64,000 nucleotides of DNA. It comes from Trichomonas tenax (taxonomy: Eukaryota; Parabasalia; Trichomonadida; Trichomonadidae). The DNA lies in NCBI GenBank assembly GCA_023091735.1, contig JALKBU010000067.1, positions 1 to 64,000 of the forward strand, in the 5' to 3' direction. The position numbers were made by a program, and so were the translations under genes. Positions 48,195 to 58,335 of the stretch are shown here, one piece after another. How positions within the stretch are numbered: the stretch's first letter is position 1; each line of letters opens with the position of its first letter. A model generated the notes under the pieces. That model searched no databases. It saw nothing but the letters and a program-made list of their open reading frames with translations, and was not told where the DNA came from.

Positions 48195-51100
48195 ATGTTT
48201 TGCTTTTTAATTTCCGCTGTTTTATCGGTCAACGTCTGTATTTACATTACAGAACAGTCCGAATGCGGTAGCCCACTGACTTTTCAAGAAAATCTCAAGT
48301 TTTCTGAGATTATTGGGACAGAAGAACCATATAAGCGGATTATTCAAGCGCACCCCAATGAAATTATCAACATACTATATCCGGGACAGTCAGAAAGTAA
48401 TGTTTCTGATCAATCGATTTACTTAAACTTCTTTAAACAAGTCGAATTAAGAGATCTTAAAGTAATAATCAATTCTGGAAGCTCAACACCATCGAAATAC
48501 TTGAAATTAGACGCTTCTGATCTCTACAATGATGATCAATCGAATATGTACAAATCAAATCTTGAAATTCATGGATTTATTTTAACATTCGAAGGAGATT
48601 CACTCTCATTCACAACGATAAAGATATATGACTGTAAGCCAATTGAGAATTCCAAAATTCACTATTGGTTTGCGATAGAAATGGAGTGTTCATACGATTT
48701 TCTTACATTTTTGTTGAGCAGTCCTGATGATGATTCTACAATATACTTCAACACACTCAGAATGATTGAAGATTCAACTTCGTTCAGTGATTACACACAA
48801 AACAAAAAAGTCGCATTTTCTTCATATCAAACAGAGTTTGTTTACACGAATAAATATGAAACGACATTACATGATTTAGTCGATGACAGTCACTTCAAAG
48901 TCGCAATCAAGAAAGGAGACAAAACACTCGATTTAGTTTATATCTTCGGAGAGACAACATACATCACATTTCGATTTGGAGAATTCATCAATAATCAAGT
49001 TCCTCTTAGGTTTGTTCAATTTGAAAGCAGCTCAGTATTGGATTACAAGGAATTAGACACTCAATCAGGACAATCTTGGTATCCAAGTCTTTACATTGAA
49101 TCATCTGTTGATGAACCATACATTCACATCGACATTCGATCAATCGCATTGATGAAGAGATGCACAGAGGTTCTCCTCAAAACAGGAAAACCAATCAACA
49201 ATCCTGCTAAGTACTCAGTCATCGATATCGCGTCTACAATCAATGAAAACACAATTCCAATTACATTCAATCCTGCAAACGATTTTACTCTAAAAATCAG
49301 AAAAGAAGATATTGTTTTCAAGAACTATAAACCTTTCAATCTTTTAATCAGTCACAAACTCCGCATTGAAATACCCAATCTCAATAACAATAACATTGTG
49401 ACGTTTGAGAACTATCTCGGAAATCAATTCGAAGGTTTGACGCCAGAGAATAAAACAGTTCAGCTTCTGAACCAGATAAAGATTGAATCACCAAACAGGT
49501 CAACAATCTACTTCAAAAACCTCGATTATGCAGTCATGAACAACAACTTCGTTATGACAACATATGTTTTTAACTACAACAACAAGATGCAGTGTGGAAC
49601 ATTGAAGATTGGAGCAATCGATTTAACGAAATCACTTAACTATAACGCATCAAATCCTATCAATGTCAACATCAACTACATTCATCAGCAGACGAATCAG
49701 TATGATAACAGACAAGTCGAAGAACTCTTCTCTGGTTCTTACATATTCTTGATCGATGATGACAAGAGTCACAGAAATCTCGTTCTCCAGCAGCCTCCTG
49801 CGACATCATCACATCATGGATTCATCAGAAATCAAGACATTCTCAACATCACAGTTGAAAGTGTCAACGAAAACCAATGCATTCACAAAGGATATTACAA
49901 TTATTCTCTTTATTCAACACTATCAACAGATTTCTGTCTTTGCCTCAGATATGAATCACAATATTGCTCTCCTGAGTCACTTGTGATCAACTACGATGAT
50001 GATTTATACACAGTGACACTTCCTAATGGAAACACATCACACAAAGCTAAAACACCTTCATTCTTGAACGATAAAGTCAACGATCTCCTTTCTCAAGTTT
50101 CGACAGACTGCAAGAAGATCGGATTCGAGTATTTGATCTCAGAGTTTGCATACAACGAAATGGGATACAATGTCCCAAATCTCGACTGCTCAAATCTCCA
50201 TCCGAATTCTAATTACACAATCAGATCTCACAACCACTTCAACTTCACAGTCAGATTCGGCCTCGTTAACCTCTCAAACACAATTTCTGGACTTTTCTTG
50301 AGACTCGATAACCTCAAAATCATCAACAATCTCGAACCTTCTTTCACGATATACCTCGGTTCATGCAATTTCGAGATGAGCTCCGGCAACTTCAAGATCA
50401 ACGAGAAAGTCACCGCCGCATTCACACAGAGTAACTTAGTCGACTTGTTCAACCGCAACGAGGACCAATCGAAGAACAAACTTTTCTGCGATCGAGCGCA
50501 CGTCATCATCCGCGGTGTTCAGCCTCTTCACATGTACGGAATCACATATGGAAAATCACCGAGACTCAATGTTCGTCCTCTCGCACAGGAAAACATTTAT
50601 CCGATGCAGATTTCATTCAAATGCAATGACATGAAGATCTACGTCAACTATGTCGAGAATCAGCCTTCATTCGAGAACTCAGAACGCAGACGCTTTGTTT
50701 TGAACTACGATGCAATCAAAGGAGAACCACTTCCAACAGAGTATCCATTGGTTGAAATTCCTGGTTTCAAAGGATTCGCTGAAGTCATCTGTGGGGAAGA
50801 GAAGTGGCCCGGAATGTTCAGGAGAAACGATCCTCTCATCAAGCTTGAGAGGAAACAAGACTCGGACAAGATTGGTGTCCTTCTGAACAATTACTCTGCA
50901 CCAAGCCTCGGCTATCGCGATGACATGAACTACATTGCGAGCAATCGCCTCCAACTTCAGATGCAGCATCAGGAGACAATCTTCGAGCTCGGAGGCATTC
51001 TTCCGAAAGTCAAATTCACAAGTCTCGTTTTCGACACAAACTTCAAGGACACATCAGTTGGCATCTATGGATGCATAGCAATCCTCGAGAAACTCGATAT

Positions 51101-51812
51101 CAGATACAACACGTCAGCATCATTCGAGTCAGTCGAGATCTCTGATTCATTGACATTGTATCCAGGTGCAAAAATCTCACAGAAGCTTCGAACGATATCA
51201 TCATCAACAACGACAGACTTTTGTGACGTCTTCGGCAAGAAGACAATTATGTATTGGAGCTCCATCGCGTTCCCGACAATCACACTCGACGTCGACTGCG
51301 TCCTGAGCAGGAAGCTCGATCTCACATTCCAGTTCGACAGCACTCTCCTCAACGACACATTCCATGCTAGCGACTTCTACAGGAACTACATTCAGCCTCG
51401 GTTCGGTGCTCCTGTCATCGAGAACATCGCTATCACGAACGAAACATCAGAAGAAATCAGGAACTCTATTCTCAAACCAAAACTCCTCCCTCCTCAGAAA
51501 GAGTTCAAAGGATGGGAGATCAACAAACCAGAGATGGAGATCCACGAATCTAAAAACATCTACTTCTTGGGTGTCACCGATGACTACAGGAACAAGACAA
51601 ACAATGGCGAGAACATGACAGACGACGACACGAGCGATTTCATCTACGTCTTCAACAACAAGTGGCAGAAAGTTGGTCTCATCATTCTCTGCATATTCAT
51701 CATTTTGATTGTCATTGTTATATGGACATCGATGTTCTTCAAGTTTGGACGAACAGAGAAGAAAGCAGAAGAATCAGAGACACCTTCATCGAAGCCTCCA
51801 ACTCAAGTGTAA
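48195..51812 (+). CDS. Large type-I membrane surface protein
   Basis: A 1205-residue protein with an N-terminal signal peptide (MFCFLISAVLSVNVCIY), a 1130-residue extracellular part with scattered Cys and many N-glycosylation sequons, and a C-terminal membrane helix (VGLIILCIFIILIVIVIW) with a 28-residue cytosolic tail. No known domain is visible; the body is rich in beta-type segments. It looks like a member of a trichomonad surface-protein family. The 3' part is GC-richer than the 5' part, and its last 440 coding bases exist as an inverted copy at 62283-62770. Function (adhesion or immune exposure) is not shown by the sequence. Confidence 0.75.
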   Translation: MFCFLISAVLSVNVCIYITEQSECGSPLTFQENLKFSEIIGTEEPYKRIIQAHPNEIINILYPGQSESNVSDQSIYLNFFKQVELRDLKVIINSGSSTPSKYLKLDASDLYNDDQSNMYKSNLEIHGFILTFEGDSLSFTTIKIYDCKPIENSKIHYWFAIEMECSYDFLTFLLSSPDDDSTIYFNTLRMIEDSTSFSDYTQNKKVAFSSYQTEFVYTNKYETTLHDLVDDSHFKVAIKKGDKTLDLVYIFGETTYITFRFGEFINNQVPLRFVQFESSSVLDYKELDTQSGQSWYPSLYIESSVDEPYIHIDIRSIALMKRCTEVLLKTGKPINNPAKYSVIDIASTINENTIPITFNPANDFTLKIRKEDIVFKNYKPFNLLISHKLRIEIPNLNNNNIVTFENYLGNQFEGLTPENKTVQLLNQIKIESPNRSTIYFKNLDYAVMNNNFVMTTYVFNYNNKMQCGTLKIGAIDLTKSLNYNASNPINVNINYIHQQTNQYDNRQVEELFSGSYIFLIDDDKSHRNLVLQQPPATSSHHGFIRNQDILNITVESVNENQCIHKGYYNYSLYSTLSTDFCLCLRYESQYCSPESLVINYDDDLYTVTLPNGNTSHKAKTPSFLNDKVNDLLSQVSTDCKKIGFEYLISEFAYNEMGYNVPNLDCSNLHPNSNYTIRSHNHFNFTVRFGLVNLSNTISGLFLRLDNLKIINNLEPSFTIYLGSCNFEMSSGNFKINEKVTAAFTQSNLVDLFNRNEDQSKNKLFCDRAHVIIRGVQPLHMYGITYGKSPRLNVRPLAQENIYPMQISFKCNDMKIYVNYVENQPSFENSERRRFVLNYDAIKGEPLPTEYPLVEIPGFKGFAEVICGEEKWPGMFRRNDPLIKLERKQDSDKIGVLLNNYSAPSLGYRDDMNYIASNRLQLQMQHQETIFELGGILPKVKFTSLVFDTNFKDTSVGIYGCIAILEKLDIRYNTSASFESVEISDSLTLYPGAKISQKLRTISSSTTTDFCDVFGKKTIMYWSSIAFPTITLDVDCVLSRKLDLTFQFDSTLLNDTFHASDFYRNYIQPRFGAPVIENIAITNETSEEIRNSILKPKLLPPQKEFKGWEINKPEMEIHESKNIYFLGVTDDYRNKTNNGENMTDDDTSDFIYVFNNKWQKVGLIILCIFIILIVIVIWTSMFFKFGRTEKKAEESETPSSKPPTQV

Positions 51813-51860
51813 TATAATGAATATTATTAAATATAATTAAGGTTAAGATAAAACATGGTC
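51373..51860 (+). repeat. Source copy of a 488-bp inverted duplication
   Basis: It covers the last 440 coding bases of the surface-protein gene plus 48 bases of 3' flank, and matches 62283-62770 on the opposite strand with only two differences noticed by eye. Confidence 0.85.
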
Positions 51861-52330
51861 AGTTTTCATATTTTGGAAACAAAATTACAATCAAGTAAAA
51901 CGATTTGAAAAAGCATTCATAGAATGAATGTTTTGCAATTTTATTCCCTATAATATTCATATGTTACAATATATATACTTCGAAGAACACATCAAATTGC
52001 AAATTTGATTTCCTCCTATTTTTGAGTAAATCAGCTTGTTATCAATATAAGTTGTCTGCAATCAGAATCTCTTGGCTATAGTTGTACTAATGAATAATGA
52101 ATATGTGTATTCATTGAGTTATTATTGATTTTATTCAATTTTTTCATCATTTTCGCCTCATTTATGAGAAAAGAAGTATGTGGTATCTTTTGGATGTCAG
52201 CATTCAAGTATTATGCATCCATAGCCCAGAAAAATCGATTGGAATACATATTGATTGGTGTTGACGTTGATTAAGGGTCCGCTATGGCCAAACTTCCTGT
52301 ATAATCGATGAGTCAATATAGCTTGAAAAA
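51861..52330. other. Intergenic spacer, no gene seen
   Basis: AT-rich spacer between the surface gene and the mobile-element junction. Nothing supported. Confidence 0.45.
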
Positions 52331-52510
52331 ATGAATGATTTAAAAAAGAAATTCGAATATAATAATCAAGAATATTTCAAATCAAAGCTCAACGTCATTC
52401 CTGATAAATTGAAGGATAAAATAATTTTTGACATTAATGAAATAGATCTTGATATCATAGAAGAATCAGAGGATTCCGAAGAAATAGACATAGATGACGA
52501 GGCTATTTAA
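52331..52510 (+). CDS. Small acidic 59-residue frame upstream of the integrase relic
   Basis: MNDLKKKFEYNNQEYF at the start and a strongly acidic tail (EESEDSEEIDIDDEAI). It has no family signature. It overlaps the start of the integrase relic and may belong to the same element or be a 5' scrap of another gene. Composition and codon pattern suggest it was once coding. Confidence 0.35.
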   Translation: MNDLKKKFEYNNQEYFKSKLNVIPDKLKDKIIFDINEIDLDIIEESEDSEEIDIDDEAI

Positions 52511-52535
52511 TCATAAAGTTTATTTTTGTATAAAT

Positions 52536-53515
52536 ATGCTTGAAGAATTATTTAACAATTCCCGATGGAAAATATTTTCCAAATTCTATCCTATCGCTGC
52601 TGAACATGGTTTTTCAAAGCAAGACGTTCGACAATTTTTAAACAAACATGTTGTTCATGACAAATTAAAAATAGATTCCTCGAAGTACTTCTTACACATT
52701 TATTCTAAAACTCCTGATTCATACCAATTTGATACATTAATACAAAGTAAAGGTTCTTCACCGCCTGCATTCTTGATATTCATTAATATTAATTCACGAA
52801 AAGGTTATGCTTATCCGTTAAGGAAAAAAATACTGATTCGGTAATGAATGCATTAAATGAATTTGTAAAAACAGTTCATCCCAAAACATTAACGTCTGAT
52901 CAAGATAGTGCATATTTAGCTAAATCAGTAACTGAATTCTTTAACGAAAATAACATAACACATTACACAACGGAGAAGCATAACCATAACATTCTTGGTA
53001 TAATTAATAGACTCATTCGAACGTTAAGAGATTTAAACAGAGATCGAGACTTTATTATAGACTCAATGAGTAAATTTATTAAAACATATAATTACACCAT
53101 CCATTCTTCGACAGGAATTCCACCAAATAAATTTAACGCTACTAATGAGTTTATATATATTGAACAAATGAATGCTAAAACTGATGCTATCACTAGCGAT
53201 AAAGAGTTTAAATTACTTCCTGGCGAAAAGGTGAGAGTTATCATTGATTCGAATCCACTGAAAAAGAGAAGAACGAAGTTAAGTCCAAATTACTATATTG
53301 TCGATTCTAAGCAGGCTAATGGTTTCTTAATTAAAGCAGCGGATGATTCAGTCGCTTGTAATCCAAGATATAAATTAATCCGAAGGAATGAGGGTAAGTA
53401 TGCATCAGCCATTGACGATGCAAGTTTTGGAATCATTGATGAGATCATAGATTACGATGCAAAGACTGACAAGTATACCGTCATTTATGAAGGAGGTATC
53501 ATCATAGTAAGCCCA
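52536..53515 (+). pseudogene. Maverick retroviral-type integrase, frameshifted and 3' truncated
   Basis: N-terminal region with HVVHD, then a catalytic block with DTLIQSKG (first Asp), NSRKGYAYPL, and after a frameshift in an A-run near 52828, LTSDQDSAYL (second Asp) and ILGIINRLIRTLRDL (third-residue block). The C-terminal part contains a chromo/SH3-like segment (GIIDEIIDYDAKTDKYTVIY). The frame switches at about 52840, and the coding similarity stops near 53515 where a different transposase begins. It belongs to another lineage than the integrase at 4099. Dead by frameshift and truncation. Confidence 0.7.
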
Positions 53516-53519
53516 CTAA

Positions 53520-53996
53520 TGGAAAACGTCACGATTTCAACTTATTTAAATATACTGAGATTGCAGATCTTGTCAAAAAGGAAGCAGTTGAAGTTTTCGA
53601 TCATTTGGCCATTATCCACAGATCATGGCCGATAGTTGTTATACTGGAATGAGAGCTAGCATACCCGGGGCTCAAGTCATGAAGAAGAAACCCAAAGGAA
53701 GAGAGCTTTCAGCCGAAGACAAGGCGCAAAATAAGAAGATTTCACATTCCCAAATAGTGGTAGAGAATTATTTTGGTTGCCTTAATGTGCTCTGGAAGAT
53801 TATGGCACTTCCATATCGTTTGAAACTCGAATACTACGATGTTATTTTTACATTTTGCGCTTCATTGACTAATTATCATCTTAAAAACTCACTATTGAGA
53901 CAACACGAATACTGTGCTCAATTTCAACTTTTTAATTATAATATTAATAATCAGCTAGAAACGGTGAAATCATTTACCATTTTAATAGCCACTTGA
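53520..53996 (+). pseudogene. DDE_Tnp_4/Harbinger-like transposase, 5' truncated, frameshifted
   Basis: One frame gives GKRHDFNLFKYTEIADLV (near 53521-53620). The next frame gives ADSCYTGMRASIPGAQVMKK, then KISHSQIVVENYFGCLNVLW and the final helix. These are the C-terminal DDE blocks of HARBI1/IS5-type transposases, including the D-x-GY-G context and the V-E-N-x-F block with the catalytic Glu. The break near 53630 is a frameshift. The N-terminal half is replaced by the Maverick integrase relic. A GAGC/GCTC pairing around CCCGGG lies near 53651-53672. Confidence 0.65.
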
Positions 53997-55911
53997 ATAT
54001 ATACATGCTAAAAATATGCCGATAATCGTAAAGTAGTAAAATAAACAAGCAAATCACAATGAAATTATGCTGTTTCTTCGCGTTCAATTTGTTTGATGCA
54101 TTAAACAGTTACTATAGCCTATGAAAGCTATATGATTTCAATTAGGTGCTTTGGTATCCATAAATAACACGAATTATTACACCTAAATTTATGGATAGCT
54201 CTACATTGGTTCTAGGCTTTCGTCCACGTGAATTGATAGCATAACTGTCTCCCCTTGCGTTATTTCGTGTAAATTTCTTAAAGCTTTCATATGTTTTTCA
54301 AAAATCGAGGAATTTTTGAGTAATAATTAATTTATTTTTATGCTTAATATTCATATATTAATGTTTTGTTGTGAAATTCATATTTGTGTGAAATCATCTT
54401 CAAAAACACGTATTTTCAATTTATTTTGGCATTACAGCGATCTCAGTACTACATATAATACAAATTATACCTTAAAATCGAGAAATATGCAAATTTTGCT
54501 GAATTTTAAAATTTTTCTCCCTGTTAGTATTTTGCAAATTTATTACCAAAATACTGTTAAGTGATGATTGGCAAATGAATTAATGCAAGAAAAAAGGATC
54601 CTGATTCTCACATCACTCGTGTTTTTTGAAAAAAATCACATTTCTTTTTCAAAGTCCATGATTTTTAAGTTTTGATTAATTTTTAAGCGAGAGATATTAA
54701 TGAATCTCCTCAAATATGCTATCTGCAAAGAATCGAATATCATTGCAAATCTAGATCTCTCTATCTTGAAAGAATCAAATTGTGGGAAATACGTTTTTTA
54801 GACAATCTCATAGAATTTTATAAGTAATTTTCAATTGCTAACAATTTGCCAAATCTTAGAGATAATTGTTACATTTGGACTAAGCAAAGATATTCTGTTG
54901 CTTAAGTTTTGACTAAAACCTCACCAGTTTCGCGAAATGCAATTTTTGCTTGCGTCCTCTGTATTTTTTGCCAAAACCGTCGGCTTGTGGATCGTTTTTC
55001 TCCACACTGATGTTGCTTCAGACTGTCATATCTAGGCTATAGGTAGAAGAGATACTACCCTACAACATATTTAGATTTTGTTGGATTATGTTTTCCAAGT
55101 CGTGAGATATAATATCAACAGCATGGGTAAAGAAAAAAAGTCCAGTCCAGCGCAATATAAATATGTTGAGTAATCGGAATTGTTAGCTTCCTGTATTGGG
55201 TTATTAATTGTTTTGATATCCGTAAGATCATCAGATATCTTCCCGCTTGTGCGATAATCAATATTTGATGAATTTAACGTTCTGCAGCGCATATTTCACA
55301 AAATAACAAAATGAGTAAACAATTTTCTCATCTCATATTTTTTGTTGTTTTTATTTAAAATGCTTTTTTCTCCTTCAAACAGAGGTATATCTTAATATAG
55401 TTTATCATTCACTGAAGGTCCAAACGTCATCCCTTATATTCCTCCTCAAGTTTCTATCGAACTTCCTCTTTGTTCGGAGTGCACAATATTTGATTTCAAA
55501 CTTCTTCATTTATTTGTTACTGCAATTTATGGATAAATATTTTAGCATGGAATTTAGAGCAATTAAAAACCATTCCAGCTCCACTGAAATATGAATCGTC
55601 ATATCATTTTGCCATAATAAGAGGTAAACCCGCCTCCTTGTCGCAATATTTCATTATGATTTTCAGGGTAACTCAAATAATAAAGCTGGTGAAATAGGGA
55701 AAAGTGGAAAATTTGATGAAAAAAACATCATGGATCTGATTTTGAAATTCTCGAAATATTTAACCTTAAATTTGTTTTCATCTCTGCAGCTGTTTTACAG
55801 GAGATTTCAAATCTTATAAATAAAACCAATTTTCTTGTTATTTTAATAATATTTAAATAATATTCTAAAAGTCTAAACTAAAAATGTAAAAAAATAACAT
55901 TTACCGATAAA
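53997..55911. other. Long AT-rich spacer, no gene seen
   Basis: About 1.9 kb between the transposase relic and the ABC gene. Short open frames carry no signature. I found no terminal repeat of the transposase with confidence. Confidence 0.5.
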
Positions 55912-58248
55912 TTATTGAGTTGCGTTTTCATCTTCGATGTACATTCGATACAAGACGTTTTCGAGTGAATCAACAACAATATTGAAGCCATCGATGCCAA
56001 ACTCTTCTTTGCGAGATTCGATTTCTTCGAGAAGTGGAACGATTTCTGATGAAACAGGAAGGAGAATGTGATTTTTGTGTGAATCATCAATTGCTGCATC
56101 ATTGAACTTTGAAAGGCAGAACTGATACAATGTTTGAATAACCTCTTCAGATCGTTCTTTGTTCTTAAATGATGGTGTCAAAACGTATCCGCAGTGATAT
56201 TTTCTTCGCAATTCACTCGATGAACCTTGGAATATCAACTTTCCTGACCTGAGAATGAAAAGTCTGTTGGAAACTGTTTCTGCTTCTTCCAATGAGTGTG
56301 AACTGATAAGAGATGTTGTCTTATATGTTGAGATTGACTTCCAGATCGCTTGTCTTGTTGTGACATCGATTCCTGCTGTTGGTTCATCTAAGATGATGAA
56401 TTCTGGTGTTCCAATGAATGCCAATGCGATGCTTAATTTGCGCTTCTGTCCTCCTGACAATTTTTCTGCAATATGATCTCTGATTTCACTCAGTCCAAAA
56501 TTATCAATGCATAAATCAAGTTCATGTTTGAGTTTTGCACCCTCAAGTCCTCTCAGTTGTGCAAAGAATTCGAGGTGTTTGTAAACAGAGAGCTTCTCGA
56601 AAAGAACATTCTCCTGGAAGCAGATTCCTAAGTAACTTTGAAGATCCGAAAATCCAGAAGCTGTTTCGATGCCCAACAACTTGATTTTTCCTCCATCAGA
56701 GTCGAGGCAACCTGTCATGCAGTTCATCAACGTTGTTTTTCCACTTCCATTTGGACCAATCAAAATGATGACTTCTCCTGAAGATATTCCGAAAGAAACA
56801 TCGTCTAGAGCGTGAACTTTGACTCTTCCTTTGTATGTCTTCGAAATGTTTGATACGCTAATAAATGTTTCATCAGAATTTATGGCCGTGTTCTGTGGCG
56901 AAATACTTGAGAAAAGTTTTTTCCAATGCTTTTTTGAGAACATATTTCGGAATCCAATTGGAGGAATTCCGTTCTCTCTTGGGCACATCAAATTGAAGAA
57001 AATGAAAAGCAAAAAGTAAACAATGCAGAGAATTAAAAGAATAAATATGCATGTTGACATCGAATATATTTCAAAATTTGTATTCCAGTTTGCAAAAGTG
57101 AGAGGGAAATTATATTTAAGTCCTGAGTTTATAGCATCCGTAAAGATCTGCAATGGTATGAAAGGAAGAAAAGACAATGATTCCAAAATAATGGGAAATG
57201 AACGACCAATTTTCTCTTTATACATATACAACTGAAGTACTATGACAGGGAAAGCAATAAAAATCATTGTAATGGCCCTAAATGCCACATATTTCTTAAA
57301 CAATGGAACTGTCATCAGTATTAAATTGTAGCAAGCTAAGTTAAAAAGAACAGAAACCATAATAAATAACAAAATTTGTGATCCCTTGAGAACAAGATTA
57401 TACAATACCAAAGCAGTCAGAACGATATGAACAAAAATGATCAAGAAATCAGCCAAAATATTTGCTGCAATGAGAGTTTTTTCATGAGCGCCGGATATGA
57501 TCAAAAGAAGATGTATCTTTGATGCTCTCTGCAAAACCATTTCTCCTATAAAAATCCAAATTGGAACAATTACTGCAAATTCAATGAAAAACTGAACGGC
57601 AGGATTCAATGGTTGATTTTCAAAATCCTTTGTTTGAAATGGATTTGTCATCTCATCTATTGTAACTTTTCTTGTAAAATTTGATGTTTTATTGAAAATG
57701 AATTCAAGTAACTCTGAATGAACAGCACCTGTGAATTTGTTCTTATTATATAATGTTTGTCCACCTGTTATATTGAAAAGTTTTGATGACTCATCGAATC
57801 GTAAATGAAGCTGATTGTCTTTGGTTGAAAAATCATTGTACTCTTTTTCATTCTGGAATATTGTAATTTCATTGTCATAAATATTTTGAGATGACAAATT
57901 AAGATTCTGGAAAAAGTTTTTTATTTCTTTTGTATACTGCGTGTCCGGATATAGGCCTGTAGTTACATTTTGCATCTTGAGATAAATTGCAGGCTGTGTA
58001 TAGGTATAAGTAAAATTCCAATCAAATTGTTTTTCTTTGATAATTTTATTAGGATCATTTGATTTTATTGGAATAACAAAACCAATGAGAATCAAAAGAC
58101 CAATAATTGCTATTTCGATAAGATAAAATGAAATCTTCCTGAAGCGCATCTGTAATAACAAGGAAAAATACTTCTTGAAGATGAGCTTCTGCGAGCGGTT
58201 TCTAAGATGCACATCTGCATCATTTTCGGTTAAATTTTGCATCAACAT
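55912..58248 (-). CDS. ABCA-type half ABC transporter
   Basis: A 778-residue protein with one membrane domain and one nucleotide-binding domain. One membrane helix lies near residue 45-60, then a large extracellular loop (to about 215), then five to six helices. The NBD (about 455-665) has Walker A IGPNGSGKTT, Q-loop CFQEN, signature LSGGQKRKLS, Walker B FIILDEPT and H-loop SSHSLEEAE, the ABCA order. I chose the ATG at 58248; the open frame upstream starts with a TTG. A start-proximal AAAAGTGACA lies 11 bases before it. It is divergent from the ABC gene at 58336 with 87 bases between. It probably moves lipids or drugs. Homo- or heterodimerisation with the neighbour is an inference. Confidence 0.88.
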   Translation of the reverse strand: MLMQNLTENDADVHLRNRSQKLIFKKYFSLLLQMRFRKISFYLIEIAIIGLLILIGFVIPIKSNDPNKIIKEKQFDWNFTYTYTQPAIYLKMQNVTTGLYPDTQYTKEIKNFFQNLNLSSQNIYDNEITIFQNEKEYNDFSTKDNQLHLRFDESSKLFNITGGQTLYNKNKFTGAVHSELLEFIFNKTSNFTRKVTIDEMTNPFQTKDFENQPLNPAVQFFIEFAVIVPIWIFIGEMVLQRASKIHLLLIISGAHEKTLIAANILADFLIIFVHIVLTALVLYNLVLKGSQILLFIMVSVLFNLACYNLILMTVPLFKKYVAFRAITMIFIAFPVIVLQLYMYKEKIGRSFPIILESLSFLPFIPLQIFTDAINSGLKYNFPLTFANWNTNFEIYSMSTCIFILLILCIVYFLLFIFFNLMCPRENGIPPIGFRNMFSKKHWKKLFSSISPQNTAINSDETFISVSNISKTYKGRVKVHALDDVSFGISSGEVIILIGPNGSGKTTLMNCMTGCLDSDGGKIKLLGIETASGFSDLQSYLGICFQENVLFEKLSVYKHLEFFAQLRGLEGAKLKHELDLCIDNFGLSEIRDHIAEKLSGGQKRKLSIALAFIGTPEFIILDEPTAGIDVTTRQAIWKSISTYKTTSLISSHSLEEAETVSNRLFILRSGKLIFQGSSSELRRKYHCGYVLTPSFKNKERSEEVIQTLYQFCLSKFNDAAIDDSHKNHILLPVSSEIVPLLEEIESRKEEFGIDGFNIVVDSLENVLYRMYIEDENATQ

Positions 58249-58259
58249 TTTTGGAATAA

Positions 58260-58269
58260 TGTCACTTTT
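58260..58269 (-). promoter_or_regulatory. AAAAGTGACA element for the minus-strand ABC gene
   Basis: On the gene strand AAAAGTGACATT, 11 bases before the ATG, as for the leishmanolysin-like gene. Confidence 0.45.
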
Positions 58270-58299
58270 ATGAGCTAGGTTTCTCAGCTCCAAAAAATA

Positions 58300-58309
58300 A
58301 AAAGTGACA
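58300..58309 (+). promoter_or_regulatory. AAAAGTGACA element for the plus-strand ABC gene
   Basis: AAAAGTGACATTTTCACATT on the plus strand. It includes an Inr-like TCACA and lies 26 bases before the ATG at 58336. The divergent pair thus has one copy facing each gene. Confidence 0.45.
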
Positions 58310-58335
58310 TTTTCACATTATTGTAGATTCTGATA

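Noticed and set aside
54120..54300. Possible terminal inverted repeat (AATAACACGAA and inverse) downstream of the transposase relic.
   Set aside because: The match is short and imperfect, and no partner could be found upstream of the relic.
55380..55800. Possible coding remnants in plus frames before the ABC gene.
   Set aside because: Translations switch frame every few codons with no recognisable blocks; not enough to call a pseudogene.
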